This document shows positions 15,608 to 24,706 of a DNA stretch of 64,000 nt, in pieces; position 1 is the first letter of the stretch, and each line of letters opens with the position of its first letter. The position numbers and the translations under genes were made by a program. Source of the stretch: Rhodovarius crocodyli (GTDB lineage Bacteria; Pseudomonadota; Alphaproteobacteria; Acetobacterales; Acetobacteraceae). The stretch is taken from contig CAMDJV010000011.1 of assembly GCA_945901085.1 (NCBI GenBank), positions 37,464 to 101,463 on the forward strand, written 5' to 3'. Under the pieces are notes generated by a model. That model had not been told where the DNA came from and did no database searches. It saw only the letters and a program-made list of their open reading frames with translations.

Positions 15608-17812
15608 CTACCCAGCCTGCAATGCCCGCCACACCGCCTCGGCTGTCGCCGGCAATTGCAATGCGGCCCCGGCCGGCAGGGCATCGGCGATGGCATTCAT
15701 GATCGCCGCGGGTGCTGCGGTGGCGCCGGCCTCGCCCACACCCTTCACCCCCAGCGCATTGGTCCGGCAGGGCGAGGGGGCGCTGTGGCAGGCAAAGCCG
15801 GGCAGGTCGGCGGCGCGCGGCAGGGCGTAATCCATGAAACTGGCGCTGAGCAATTGGCCCTCGCTGTCATAGGCAATACGCTCAAACAGCGCCTGGCCAA
15901 TGCCCTGGGCGGCACCGCCCATCACCTGGGCATCGGCCAGATGATGGTCGAGCACCACGCCGCAATCATCGGTCGCGGTATAGGCGACGAGGGTGACGAG
16001 GCCAGTATCGCGGTCGATCTCCACCTCGGCGATATGGCAGCCATTGGGATAGGTCTCGGCGGTGCGGGTCATGCCCTGGCTATCCAGCGCGCCACCCTCG
16101 GCGAGGGCGAGCAGGGTCACCTTGCGGTCGGTGCCCGCCACGCAATAGGCGCCATCGGCGAAGACCAGATCAGCCTCCGCCGCCTCCAGCCGCTGCGCGG
16201 CCAGGGCCTGGCCCTTACGCAGCACCTCGGCCGCCACATCCACCACGGCCGAACCTGCGGTCGCCGTGCCGCGTGAGGCCACGGCGGCGCTGCCACCCAG
16301 GGCGAAATCGCTGTCGCCCTGCACCACCTGCACGTCGTCCGTTGCCAGCCCCAGCCGCTCGGCAGCCAGGCGGGCAAACACCGTCTCATGCCCCTGCCCG
16401 CTGCCATGCAACGCCATGCGCAGCACCGCGCCCTGGGGGGTGAGGCGCAGCGCCGCGCCTTCAATGGGCATGCCGCCGGAATGTTCGAGAAAGCAGGAAA
16501 TGCCCAGGCCGCGCGCCCGCCTTTGGCTTTCGGCCAAGGCGCGGCGGGCGGGAAAGCCCGCCACATCGGCATGGCGGAGTGCGGCATCCAGCAGCCCGAC
16601 AAAATCGCCACTATCGATGCAGGTGTTCACCGGGCTGCTATAGGGCATGGCCGCGGGGGCCAGCATGTTCAGCCGGCGCAGCGCCAGCGCGTCATGGCCG
16701 GTTTGCCGCGCCGCCGCCTCGACCAAGCGCTCCATCAGGTGATTGGCCTCCGGCCGCCCCGCGCCGCGATAAGGGCCGGTGGGCACGGTATTGGTGAAGG
16801 CCAGCCGCACCCGCGCCGCGATATGCGGGATGCGATAGAGGCTGCCCAGGCAGCGGGCGAAATTGCTGGTGGCGATATGCGCCCCCGCCGTGCTGAGAAA
16901 CGCCCCCAGCGCCACCACCGATTGCACATCGAGGGCGAGGAACCGCCCCGCCTCATCCAAAGCCAGCCTTGCCTCGGCAAAGCCCTCACGCGCCTGGGTG
17001 TCGGAGGCGAAGGCCTCGCTACGGGTGGCCTGCCAATGCACCGCCCGCCCGGTCATGGCGGCGGCAGCCAGCAACGCGACATGCTCAGGATAGGGCGGCG
17101 TCTTCAGGCCAAAGGCGCCGCCGACATCGCCGGTCAGCACCCGAAGATCCGCCCCGGTGATGCCGGCCAGCGCATCGCGCAGGAAGCGCGCCCCCTGGCT
17201 GGCGGCGCGCAGCACCGGGCGGCCATGCTCGTCGATCCAGGCGGTGGCGTTGCGCGGCTCCATCGGCGCGCCGGCGATGCGTGACTGGGCGAGGCCAAGA
17301 TGAACAACATGCGGCGCGCCGGCCAAAATCTCTGCCACCTGCGGATCAGCAAAACCCTGCCAATCGCAGGCGAGATTGCCCGGCGCCTGGGGCCAAAGCT
17401 GCGCCGCCCCCGGGGCGAGCGCGGCGCGCGGCTCCACCGCCGCGGGCAGGGTGGCGAATTCAATGGCGATCAGCTCCGCCGCGTCCTGCGCCTGGGGGAG
17501 AGTTTCCGCCACCACCAGGGCGATGGGCTGGCCAACATGCAGCACCCTGCCATCGGCCAGGGCCGGCCAGGGCGGCACCACCAGCCCCGCCACCGGCATG
17601 GGCCGGGCGAGGTCATTGCTGGCGATATCGCCGGCCAGCAACACCGCCAGCACACCAGGCGCCGCCCGGGCGGCGGTGATGTCCAGCGTCGTGATGCTGG
17701 CATGGGCATGGGGGCTGCGCAGGAAGCAGGCGGCCGCCGCCCCCTCGGGCCTGGTGTCATCGGTGAAATTTCCCCGCCCGGTGAGCAGGCGCAGGTCCTC
17801 GACGCGGCTCAC
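15608..17812 (-). CDS. Molybdenum hydroxylase (xanthine dehydrogenase/CoxL family) large subunit
   Basis: 734 aa with a GTG start at 17812; the protein begins straight at the family's conserved 'SRVEDLRLLTGRG'. It contains the molybdopterin-cytosine/guanine-dinucleotide binding domains of the XdhB/CoxL/aldehyde-oxidase family. 'GDVGGAFGLK' (Mo-cofactor contact), 'PYRGAGRPEANHLMERL' and, near the C-terminus, 'GVKGVGEAGA' with the catalytic Glu are all present. Such enzymes hydroxylate N-heterocycles or aldehydes. The 2Fe-2S and FAD subunits normally encoded beside it are absent here, and the length is slightly short (about 750-800 usual). A divergent GST gene starts only 38 bp away. Confidence 0.85.
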   Translation of the reverse strand: MSRVEDLRLLTGRGNFTDDTRPEGAAAACFLRSPHAHASITTLDITAARAAPGVLAVLLAGDIASNDLARPMPVAGLVVPPWPALADGRVLHVGQPIALVVAETLPQAQDAAELIAIEFATLPAAVEPRAALAPGAAQLWPQAPGNLACDWQGFADPQVAEILAGAPHVVHLGLAQSRIAGAPMEPRNATAWIDEHGRPVLRAASQGARFLRDALAGITGADLRVLTGDVGGAFGLKTPPYPEHVALLAAAAMTGRAVHWQATRSEAFASDTQAREGFAEARLALDEAGRFLALDVQSVVALGAFLSTAGAHIATSNFARCLGSLYRIPHIAARVRLAFTNTVPTGPYRGAGRPEANHLMERLVEAAARQTGHDALALRRLNMLAPAAMPYSSPVNTCIDSGDFVGLLDAALRHADVAGFPARRALAESQRRARGLGISCFLEHSGGMPIEGAALRLTPQGAVLRMALHGSGQGHETVFARLAAERLGLATDDVQVVQGDSDFALGGSAAVASRGTATAGSAVVDVAAEVLRKGQALAAQRLEAAEADLVFADGAYCVAGTDRKVTLLALAEGGALDSQGMTRTAETYPNGCHIAEVEIDRDTGLVTLVAYTATDDCGVVLDHHLADAQVMGGAAQGIGQALFERIAYDSEGQLLSASFMDYALPRAADLPGFACHSAPSPCRTNALGVKGVGEAGATAAPAAIMNAIADALPAGAALQLPATAEAVWRALQAG

Positions 17813-17850
17813 GCAGCACCTATGCTGGGGGCCGACATGGAGGCGTTGTG

Positions 17851-18585
17851 ATGGAGCTTTGGCATGACTGGGATTCCGTCTGCTCGTTCAAGGTGCGGAT
17901 GGTCTTGGCGGAAAAGGGTCTGGCCTGGCAATCGCGCCATGTCGACCTCTTTGCCTTTGCCAATCTCAGCGCTGGCTTCCTGGCGCTGAACCCGGCCGGC
18001 GTTGTGCCGGTGCTGCGCCATGCCGGGCTGGTGCTGCCGGAATCGAGTGTGATCAACGAATACCTCGATGAGGTCTTCCCCAGCCCGCCTTTGGTGCCGC
18101 AAGCGGCCGCGGAGCGCGCCGCCATGCGGGTCTGGGTGAAGTTGCAGGATGAGGTGCTCTACCACGCGCAGCGCCCGGCCACCTTCCAATTGATGATCAA
18201 GAAACGCTTGGCGGGGCTGGGCGGTGATGAGATCGCCCGGCTGGTTGCCGCCCACCCGCAGCCGGACCGCGCGCGTCACTTCATCGGCTGGGCCACGGGA
18301 CCTGTGGATATGGCCGTGGTGGAGGATGCGCGCGGCCGGGTGGATGCGGTGCTGGCCCGGATTGATGCCGGGCTGCAGGATGGCCGGGAATGGCTGGCGG
18401 GGGAGATGTTCAGCCTGGCCGAATGCGCCATGGCGCCGTTTATCGACCGGCTGCGGCGGTTGCGGTTCGAGGCGCTATGGGCAGAGCGGCCGAAATTGGC
18501 AAGCTGGATGGAGCGGGTGGCGGCCCGGCCGAGTTATATGCTGGCCCGGGCGCCGGCGGCAGAGTTGATGCAGGGGCCCGATTGA
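17851..18585 (+). CDS. Glutathione S-transferase family protein
   Basis: 244 aa. The ATG at 17851 is preferred over GTG 17848 because GGAGG lies 7 nt upstream. N-terminal thioredoxin-like domain (1-77): 'ELWHDWDSVCSFKVRMVLAE' with a Ser/Cys at the usual catalytic position, the cis-Pro in 'NPAGVVPVL' and the glutathione-contact 'LPESSVINEYLDE'. The C-terminal all-helical domain includes 'FSLAECAMAPFIDRLRRL', the N-capping box region. It is likely cytosolic, in conjugation, dehalogenation or isomerisation of an electrophile. It is divergent from the Mo hydroxylase gene with a 38-bp shared promoter region. Confidence 0.85.
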   Translation: MELWHDWDSVCSFKVRMVLAEKGLAWQSRHVDLFAFANLSAGFLALNPAGVVPVLRHAGLVLPESSVINEYLDEVFPSPPLVPQAAAERAAMRVWVKLQDEVLYHAQRPATFQLMIKKRLAGLGGDEIARLVAAHPQPDRARHFIGWATGPVDMAVVEDARGRVDAVLARIDAGLQDGREWLAGEMFSLAECAMAPFIDRLRRLRFEALWAERPKLASWMERVAARPSYMLARAPAAELMQGPD

Positions 18586-18644
18586 GCGGGGCCGCCCCCG
18601 CTCGCTGGCCCGCGCCATTGGCCAAAACTCCTTGAAATCAAGCA

Positions 18645-21600
18645 TCACGAAAAGAAGATATAGTCTTTCCCGTCGACCGACCCATAGCTTGGCGTGGCCA
18701 GTTGCGCCTGGCTCAGCCCGGTGAAGCTGAGCGAGGTATCGATCAGCCCATTGCCATCCAGGTCACAATGCAGCGTCGCGCCCTGGAAGCCCTCCATCCC
18801 ATCACTCGTCACCCAAACGAATTTGCTTACCCCAGGCTGATAGCCCCAAATCGTGACCTGCTCACCTGGCGAAAAATCGGTGATGGTTGACCAGGTGATG
18901 GCGGTAGCGGCAGCCCAGCCATCGATGAAAAATCTATCCAGACCCGCACCGCCGGTGATGAAATTCGAGCCCAGCCCACCATCCAGAATATCATTGCCAC
19001 CGCCACCATCCATGCCATCATCGCCCGCGCCTGCATTGCAGAAATCAGCATGAATGGTGGCAATGACGATGTCGTTGGTGTCACCGTTGATTTGTTGATT
19101 GACGATGCCGGCAAGGGGGCCAGTATAGACATCAGGCAGGCTATAGTCGAAGTCGCGATTGCCCAGCCGGGAATAGACCAGGCCGAGATTGACCCCGCTG
19201 GCTGCCAGCGAGGCGATGGAGATATCCGCCGCTGCGCCCCATTTGAAGCGTTCGATAGCGGTGAAGTGGTCCTGGCCATCGGCGCCGCTGGTGATCACCA
19301 CGCCATCGCGCACGCCGAAGCGATAATTGCTCTGCGCGCCGGAGAGTTGGGCCAGGTCATCGCCCGCGCCGCCAGTGATGATGTCGTTCCCGGCGCCGCC
19401 ATTCATCGTGTCATCGCCGGCATAGCCATTCATGCTGTCGCCAAAGGCTGTGCCGCGCAGCGTATCGGCCAGGGTGCTGCCGCGGTAAGTGGCGCCGGCG
19501 GTGGCTTGGCTGAGATAGACAGCGCTGGAGCCGGAATCGGTGGCAGGCTTGTCGGCCTGAGCGCCGATGATGAGGTCAGGCAAGCCATCGCCATTCATGT
19601 CACCGGCGGAGGCTACGGGGCTGCCGGTGTGGTCAGCCGTCGAGACACCATTGAGCCGGAAGCCGCTGCTGCCGTTCAAGGTCGAGAGGTTGATGGCCGG
19701 CGTGGCGGCCCAGTCAGCCTTGCCGAAAACCACATAGCTGGCGCCGGGGTCATTGCCATTCGGGTCAGCGTATCTGCCGCCGACGATCATGTCAGCGTAG
19801 CCGTCACCATTCAAATCGCCGGCAGAGGCCGCAAACAAGCCGCTTTTATCACCGGCCGAGCCGCCATTAAGCCGGAAGCCATTGCTGCCATTCAGGCTCG
19901 CAAGGTTGAGAGAGGAGGCCCAGCCGCTGGCCTTGCCGAAGACCACATAGCTCGCGCCGGAATTGCTGCCATTCGGGTCAGCCTGGGGGGCACCGATGAT
20001 GAGGTCAGCAAAGCCATCACTATTCACATCGCCGGCCGAGGCGACGGAGTAGCCGCTATAGTCATCCGCTGCGACGCCATCGAGCCGGAAGCCGTTGGTG
20101 CCATCAAGATCGGCGAGGTTGACGGAGGCTGCAAAGCCGCTGCTCCCGCCGAAGACCACATAGCTGGCGCCGGAGAAGGTGCCATTCGGCCCGGCCAAAT
20201 AGGCGCCGATGATGATATCCGCGAAGCCGTCGCCATTCACATCGCCGGCGGAGGCGTCGGAAATGCCGCTTTGGTCACCGGCCGACCTGCCATCGAGCCA
20301 GAAGCCGCTGATGCCATTGAAGCTGGAAAGGTCGATGGCTTCGTTGACATCGGTGACGGTGATGGCCACCGCCTTGGCCAGGCTGGTGAGGGCACCGTCG
20401 GAGGCGGTGACGGTAACATCGTACACATTATTCGCGCCGACATCGCCCGGCGCCTCGAAATCGGGCGCAGCCTTGAAACTCACAGCCCCAGTGGCAGCGT
20501 CGATATCAAACAGTCCAGCATCGGCGCCACCCAGCACATAGGTCAGCCTCGTGCCCGCATCCGGGTCGCTGCCGCTGGCGGTATAGACGACACCAGCGGC
20601 ATTCTCGGCAAAGCTGACGGCCCCGCCCGAGGTGACGCTCGGCGCCTCATTGACATCGGTAACGGTGATGGCCACCGCCCGCGCCACGCTGGTGAGAACG
20701 CCATCAAACGCCGTGACGGTAACATCGTACACATTATTCGCGCCGACATCGCCCGGCACCTCGAAATCGGGCGCAGCCTTGAAACTCACAGCCCCAGTGG
20801 CAGCGTCGATATCAAACAGTCCAGCATCGGCGCCACCCAGCACATAGGTCAGCGTCGTGCCCGCATCCGGGTCGCTGCCGCTGGCGGTGTAGACCGTGCC
20901 GGTGGCATTCTCATCGACGCTCGCGTTGCCGCTGGAGGTCACCGCGGGCGGGTGATTATAGAAGACAACGCTGTTGGTGCCGGTTGTCCAATCCGTGATC
21001 GTGATGGTGGCGCCGCCGATGGTAAAAACGCGCTGATTGCCGCTGTCAACACAAGTATCGGCGTTGTCACCAAAGTCGATGGTGTTGTTGCCAGCGCCCA
21101 GGGTGATGGTGTCGTTGCCGTCGCCGGGGGTCCAAATGATGGTGTCGTTGCCGGCTCCGGCATCGATGGTATCGTTCCCGCTGCCACCCATGATGGTATC
21201 ATTACCGATGCCACCGATAAGGGTATCATTGCTTACGCCACCAATGATGCTGTCATTACCGGCAAGGCCATCGATGGCACTGCCAGAAGGGTAGGCGATG
21301 AGGGTGTCATCACCGGCCGTTGGAATATTGGAAATGACGCGGGTATTGGCGCCGAGGTCGCCCCAATCATTGACCTTGACGGAGCCCGCGCCATCGATGC
21401 GGGTGAAGGTGGCTATGCCTCCGGTGGTCAGGGCCACACGCCAAGCTCCAGAGGTTGCGCCATCGGTCACCGCGCCGCCTGCCCAGCCCTCCAGGTCCAC
21501 AATGTTGCTGCCTGCGCCCAGGTTGACATCGTCACTGCCGCCGCCGGCACGCCAGATGATGTGATCGTCGCCTTCGCTGCCATAGATGATATCATCGCCC

Positions 21601-22361
21601 GCACCGCCATTGATCACGTCATTACCGGTATTGCCGGCGATATAATCAGCGCCCGCTCCACCGTTGATCACGTCATTGTCGGCACCGCCGTCGATGGTAT
21701 CGTTGCCGCCATCCCCGGTGATCGTATCGTTGCCAGCGCTACCATAAAGCCGGTCCGCGCCTACGCCACCATCGATGCTGTCATTGCCAGAAAGGCCGTC
21801 GATGGTACTGCCAGAAGGGTAGGCGAAGAGGGTGTCATCACCGGTCGTGGGACCGGTCGTGGGAATAGTGGAAATGACGCGGATATTGGTGCCAGCGCCC
21901 CAATCATCGACGGTGAGTCTGACCGAGGTGCCGGCATCGCTGCGCGTGAAATAAGCGATAGGGGTTCCTCCGCTGGTCAGCTCCACACTCCACGCGCCAG
22001 AGGTTGCACCATTGACCACCGCGCCACCCGCCCAGCCCTCCAAGTATAGAATATTGCTACCTTTTCTCAGGGACATACTGTCATTGCCGCCGCCCGCACG
22101 CCAGAATACAATGTTATTGCCGGAGCCGGGATCGATGGTATCACCACCCGCGCCACCGTCGATCACGTCATCGCCGTCATTGCCGTCTATTATATCATTG
22201 CCTGCTTCGCCGAAGATCACGTCATTACCGGCATCGCCGCGGATGTTATCAGCACTTAGGCCGCCGTAAATCGTGTCGTTGCCGCCTCCGGCACGAATCA
22301 CGTCTATGTCGGCGGTGCCGGTGATGCTGTCATTGCCGGCCGTGCCATTAAAATTGGCCAT
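18645..22361 (-). CDS. Giant RTX exoprotein with cadherin-like and FG-GAP repeats
   Basis: 1238 aa, without an N-terminal signal peptide, as expected for a type I secretion substrate. Order: glycine-rich RTX calcium-binding nonapeptides (about 1-80, 'GGGNDTIYGG'); two related ~190-aa units each carrying 'LEGWAGGAV..GATSGAW' and more RTX repeats (about 86-470); two near-identical 102-aa cadherin-like domains ('DENATGTVYTASGSDPDAGT', about 470-675); four FG-GAP/integrin-alpha-type repeats ('SAGDVNGDGFADIIIGA', about 675-960); a further RTX block; and a C-terminal ~240-aa module (about 1000-1238) shared with the heme peroxidase at 58318. Probably a calcium-stabilised surface or matrix adhesin (inference). 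No type I secretion genes are in the window. Confidence 0.88.
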   Translation of the reverse strand: MANFNGTAGNDSITGTADIDVIRAGGGNDTIYGGLSADNIRGDAGNDVIFGEAGNDIIDGNDGDDVIDGGAGGDTIDPGSGNNIVFWRAGGGNDSMSLRKGSNILYLEGWAGGAVVNGATSGAWSVELTSGGTPIAYFTRSDAGTSVRLTVDDWGAGTNIRVISTIPTTGPTTGDDTLFAYPSGSTIDGLSGNDSIDGGVGADRLYGSAGNDTITGDGGNDTIDGGADNDVINGGAGADYIAGNTGNDVINGGAGDDIIYGSEGDDHIIWRAGGGSDDVNLGAGSNIVDLEGWAGGAVTDGATSGAWRVALTTGGIATFTRIDGAGSVKVNDWGDLGANTRVISNIPTAGDDTLIAYPSGSAIDGLAGNDSIIGGVSNDTLIGGIGNDTIMGGSGNDTIDAGAGNDTIIWTPGDGNDTITLGAGNNTIDFGDNADTCVDSGNQRVFTIGGATITITDWTTGTNSVVFYNHPPAVTSSGNASVDENATGTVYTASGSDPDAGTTLTYVLGGADAGLFDIDAATGAVSFKAAPDFEVPGDVGANNVYDVTVTAFDGVLTSVARAVAITVTDVNEAPSVTSGGAVSFAENAAGVVYTASGSDPDAGTRLTYVLGGADAGLFDIDAATGAVSFKAAPDFEAPGDVGANNVYDVTVTASDGALTSLAKAVAITVTDVNEAIDLSSFNGISGFWLDGRSAGDQSGISDASAGDVNGDGFADIIIGAYLAGPNGTFSGASYVVFGGSSGFAASVNLADLDGTNGFRLDGVAADDYSGYSVASAGDVNSDGFADLIIGAPQADPNGSNSGASYVVFGKASGWASSLNLASLNGSNGFRLNGGSAGDKSGLFAASAGDLNGDGYADMIVGGRYADPNGNDPGASYVVFGKADWAATPAINLSTLNGSSGFRLNGVSTADHTGSPVASAGDMNGDGLPDLIIGAQADKPATDSGSSAVYLSQATAGATYRGSTLADTLRGTAFGDSMNGYAGDDTMNGGAGNDIITGGAGDDLAQLSGAQSNYRFGVRDGVVITSGADGQDHFTAIERFKWGAAADISIASLAASGVNLGLVYSRLGNRDFDYSLPDVYTGPLAGIVNQQINGDTNDIVIATIHADFCNAGAGDDGMDGGGGNDILDGGLGSNFITGGAGLDRFFIDGWAAATAITWSTITDFSPGEQVTIWGYQPGVSKFVWVTSDGMEGFQGATLHCDLDGNGLIDTSLSFTGLSQAQLATPSYGSVDGKDYIFFS
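20341..20952 (-). repeat. 306-bp tandem duplication inside the RTX exoprotein gene
   Basis: Two consecutive units (20341-20646 and 20647-20952) of exactly 306 bp encode the two 102-aa cadherin-like domains. Long identical stretches, for example from 'GTAACATCGTACACATTATT' (20413 and 20719) onward for more than 150 bp with few differences, show a recent duplication or ongoing gene conversion. Confidence 0.85.
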
Positions 22362-22364
22362 GCG

Positions 22365-22532
22365 TCAGAATCCTTTCCCAATTGCGATGTTGGGATTGGG
22401 CGCAAAGCCGCCCAGAATGCGCGCAGCAAACCGATCACTGCCCGCATTCGGGTGAGCAGCCGCCACACCAACCAGCCGGAAGCCGGTGCTGCCCTTGAGG
22501 CGGCAAAGGTCGATCGATGATGAAAAACACAT
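22365..22532 (-). pseudogene. Remnant of an FG-GAP/RTX-type gene
   Basis: A 55-codon frame immediately 5' of the RTX exoprotein gene, ending 3 bp before its ATG. It encodes 'SIDLCRLKGSTGFRLVGVAA', which matches the repeat phase of the downstream gene ('INLSTLNGSSGFRLNGVSTA') and then loses similarity. It is best read as a broken FG-GAP repeat left from a rearrangement at the 5' side of the locus. A functional small leader peptide is less likely. Confidence 0.55.
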
Positions 22533-22840
22533 TGCAGGAATTCCTGGTTGGAAATGGTCCGGATCAAACCACCCAACCAGAATATAATATATAATGCAAT
22601 AGAATATTCATGGCAGCCCAAGCGATAAATACCGCATTGCAGGCCGTAGCTTATTCCCCGGCCAAGCCAGGCCGCGCATCTGCCTAGCCAGCCTTGCCAG
22701 CCCTTCTGCGCGCACAACCATCCGACCAGCAGCCTGGTCCGTCACACCGCAGTGCAGAATGCCGTCCGGGGGTCCGATCGCCGTGGCGGTTCAGCAGCGC
22801 AATCTGCAGCCGCGCCGCCACAAGGCCAAACGGGCACCGC
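22533..22840. other. Intergenic, no gene seen
   Basis: 308 bp. An AT-rich patch (22570-22620, AGAATATAATATATAATGCAAT) is a possible promoter zone for the RTX gene on the minus strand. The rest is GC-rich with no supportable frame. Confidence 0.4.
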
Positions 22841-23752
22841 TCATCGTGCCGGCGGCACATTGCTCCGATCAACCAGCAGGTGCCCGACATTGACCTGCCC
22901 CAGCCCCCTTTCGCCGCGCAGCCAGCGCGCCATGGTATCCATGCCCAGCCGGCCCCAGGCCACCGGGTTGAGTTCCACGGTCAGCCCAATATCGCCCCGG
23001 CGCACCGCGGCAAGGGCTGGCGGAATGCCGTTCAGCCCGGTCACCACCACCTGCCCCGTCCGCCCGGCCTGGCCCAGCGCCTGCGCAGCGCCGAGGGCAA
23101 TATCGTCATTGCCGCCATAAATCGCCTTGAGATTGGGGTGGGCCACCAGCAAATCCTGCGCCACCCGCAGCCCCTCCTCGCGGGTGAGGGCGATGTCACG
23201 CCGCGCCACGATGCGCACGCCCGGGCTTGCGGTCATCACCTCGTTAAACCCGGTGGCGAGATTGCGGAAAGTGGCCGCTCCCTGCGGGCCGGCAATGATG
23301 GCCACCTCGCCCGCATTGTTGATGGCGCGCAGCATCCACCGCGCAATGTCGCGGCCAATGCCCACCTCATCCATCGCCACAAAGGCCGATTGCTGCGGGC
23401 TATCAGCATGGCGGGCGATGGAGATGATGGGGATATTGGCGCCGGAAGCCGCCTCATAGGCCGCGCGCGTCGCGCGCGCATCGATGGGCGAGATCAGAAT
23501 GCCCGAGACGCGCTGGGCAATGAGGTCGAGCACGCCATTATTCTGCGCCACCACATCCTCATTGGCCGTCACGAAGCGGGTGCGCCAGCCCAGCTCGGTG
23601 GCGCGCGCCTCCATGCCGCGCCGCATGGCGATGTAGAAAGGGTTGGTGTCGGAGGAGAGCGAAACGCCCACCACCACCTCCTGCGCCAGACCAGGGCGGG
23701 CCAGCACGGGCATGGCCAAAGCGGGCAGCAGGAACAGGTTTCGTCTTTGCAT
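22841..23752 (-). CDS. Ribose-type ABC importer, periplasmic binding protein (RbsB-like)
   Basis: 303 aa, last gene of a three-gene importer operon. The ATG at 23752 has a strong SD (AGGAGG). The signal peptide MQRRNLFLLPALAMPVLARPGLAQ is followed by the Peripla_BP_4 fold: 'VGVSLSSDTNPFYIAMRRGM' (28-47), 'GILISPIDARA', 'AFVAMDEVGIGRDIA', 'AIYGGNDDIALGAAQAL' and 'VTGLNG'. It binds a sugar or similar polyol in the periplasm; the ligand is unknown. Downstream of the permease by 18 bp. Confidence 0.87.
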   Translation of the reverse strand: MQRRNLFLLPALAMPVLARPGLAQEVVVGVSLSSDTNPFYIAMRRGMEARATELGWRTRFVTANEDVVAQNNGVLDLIAQRVSGILISPIDARATRAAYEAASGANIPIISIARHADSPQQSAFVAMDEVGIGRDIARWMLRAINNAGEVAIIAGPQGAATFRNLATGFNEVMTASPGVRIVARRDIALTREEGLRVAQDLLVAHPNLKAIYGGNDDIALGAAQALGQAGRTGQVVVTGLNGIPPALAAVRRGDIGLTVELNPVAWGRLGMDTMARWLRGERGLGQVNVGHLLVDRSNVPPAR

Positions 23753-23770
23753 GGGGTCCTCCTTTTGGTT

Positions 23771-24706
23771 TCAGTCGCGGCGGGCGTGACGCAGCCGGTC
23801 CGCCGCGGCGGCAGCCACAATCACAACGCCAATCGCGATGCGTTGCCAGTAGCTGTCCACATTCATCAGGTTCAGCGCATTGCCCAGCACCACAATGATG
23901 AGCACGCCGGCAATGGTCTTGGCCAGCCGGCCCTCGCCACCATAAAGCGAGGCGCCGCCCACCACCGCCGCGGCAATGGCCATGAGTTCATAGAATTCGC
24001 CCGAGGTGGGCTGGCCGCTTTGCAGCCTCGCCGCCAACATCACGCCAGCCACCCCCGCCATGGCGCCACACCAGACATAGGCGGAGGCGCGGATGCGCCC
24101 GGTATTAATCCCCGCCAGATAGGCCGCCTGGGCATTGCCCCCGGTGGCATAAAGCCGCTTGCCATAGGCGCTGCGGTGCAACACCCACCACAGCAGGCCA
24201 AAGAGCACAATCGGCGTCCAGGTCAGCAGCGGCACGCCCCAAAGCCGGGCTCGGCCATAAAGGATAAACGCATCGGGCAGCCCCTCCTCGCCCATGATCG
24301 GCCGCCCGCCGGTGAGCAGCAGCACGACGCCGCGCACCACCACCATGCTGCCCAGCGTGGCGATGAAGGGATTAAGGTCGAGCCTGGTGACCAGCAGCCC
24401 ATTCAGCAGCCCCACCAGGCAGCCCACCGCAATGCCCGCCGCCACCCCCGCCCCGGTGCCAAATTCCAACATGACCACCGCCGCCGCGCAGCCCGCAGCC
24501 GCCACGGTGGAGCCCACCGAAATATCAAAGCCACCCGAGATGATCACATAGGTCATGCCCATGGCGACCACCGCCATCACCGAGGCCTGCAGCATGACAT
24601 TGCTGATATTCACCGCACTCAAAAACCGGTCGGTCATCAGCGCCGTGCCCAGGCAGAGAATGGCCAGGATGATGAAGGGCATCTGGTCGAGAAAACGCTG
24701 CCTCAT
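23771..24706 (-). CDS. Ribose-type ABC importer permease (RbsC-like)
   Basis: 311 aa, about 8-10 membrane helices in the inner membrane. Family signatures: 'GMTYVIISGGFDISVGS' (about 50-66), 'NPFIATLGSMVVVRG', 'YATGGNAQAAYLAGI' (EAA-like cytoplasmic loop contacting the ATPase) and 'AAVVGGASLYGGEGR'. The start overlaps the ATPase stop as ATGA, so the two are translationally coupled. It pairs with the RbsB-like protein that follows. Confidence 0.87.
   Translation of the reverse strand: MRQRFLDQMPFIILAILCLGTALMTDRFLSAVNISNVMLQASVMAVVAMGMTYVIISGGFDISVGSTVAAAGCAAAVVMLEFGTGAGVAAGIAVGCLVGLLNGLLVTRLDLNPFIATLGSMVVVRGVVLLLTGGRPIMGEEGLPDAFILYGRARLWGVPLLTWTPIVLFGLLWWVLHRSAYGKRLYATGGNAQAAYLAGINTGRIRASAYVWCGAMAGVAGVMLAARLQSGQPTSGEFYELMAIAAAVVGGASLYGGEGRLAKTIAGVLIIVVLGNALNLMNVDSYWQRIAIGVVIVAAAAADRLRHARRD

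Noticed and set aside
19050..22049. Plus-strand open frame of about 1000 codons antisense to the RTX exoprotein gene
   Set aside because: It mirrors the repetitive RTX coding sequence. Its apparent repeats are just the complement of Gly-Asp-rich repeats.
18645..22361. Regularly spaced short repeats resembling a CRISPR array
   Set aside because: The 27-bp periodicity is coding RTX nonapeptide repeats in frame, without spacers of unique sequence and without cas genes.
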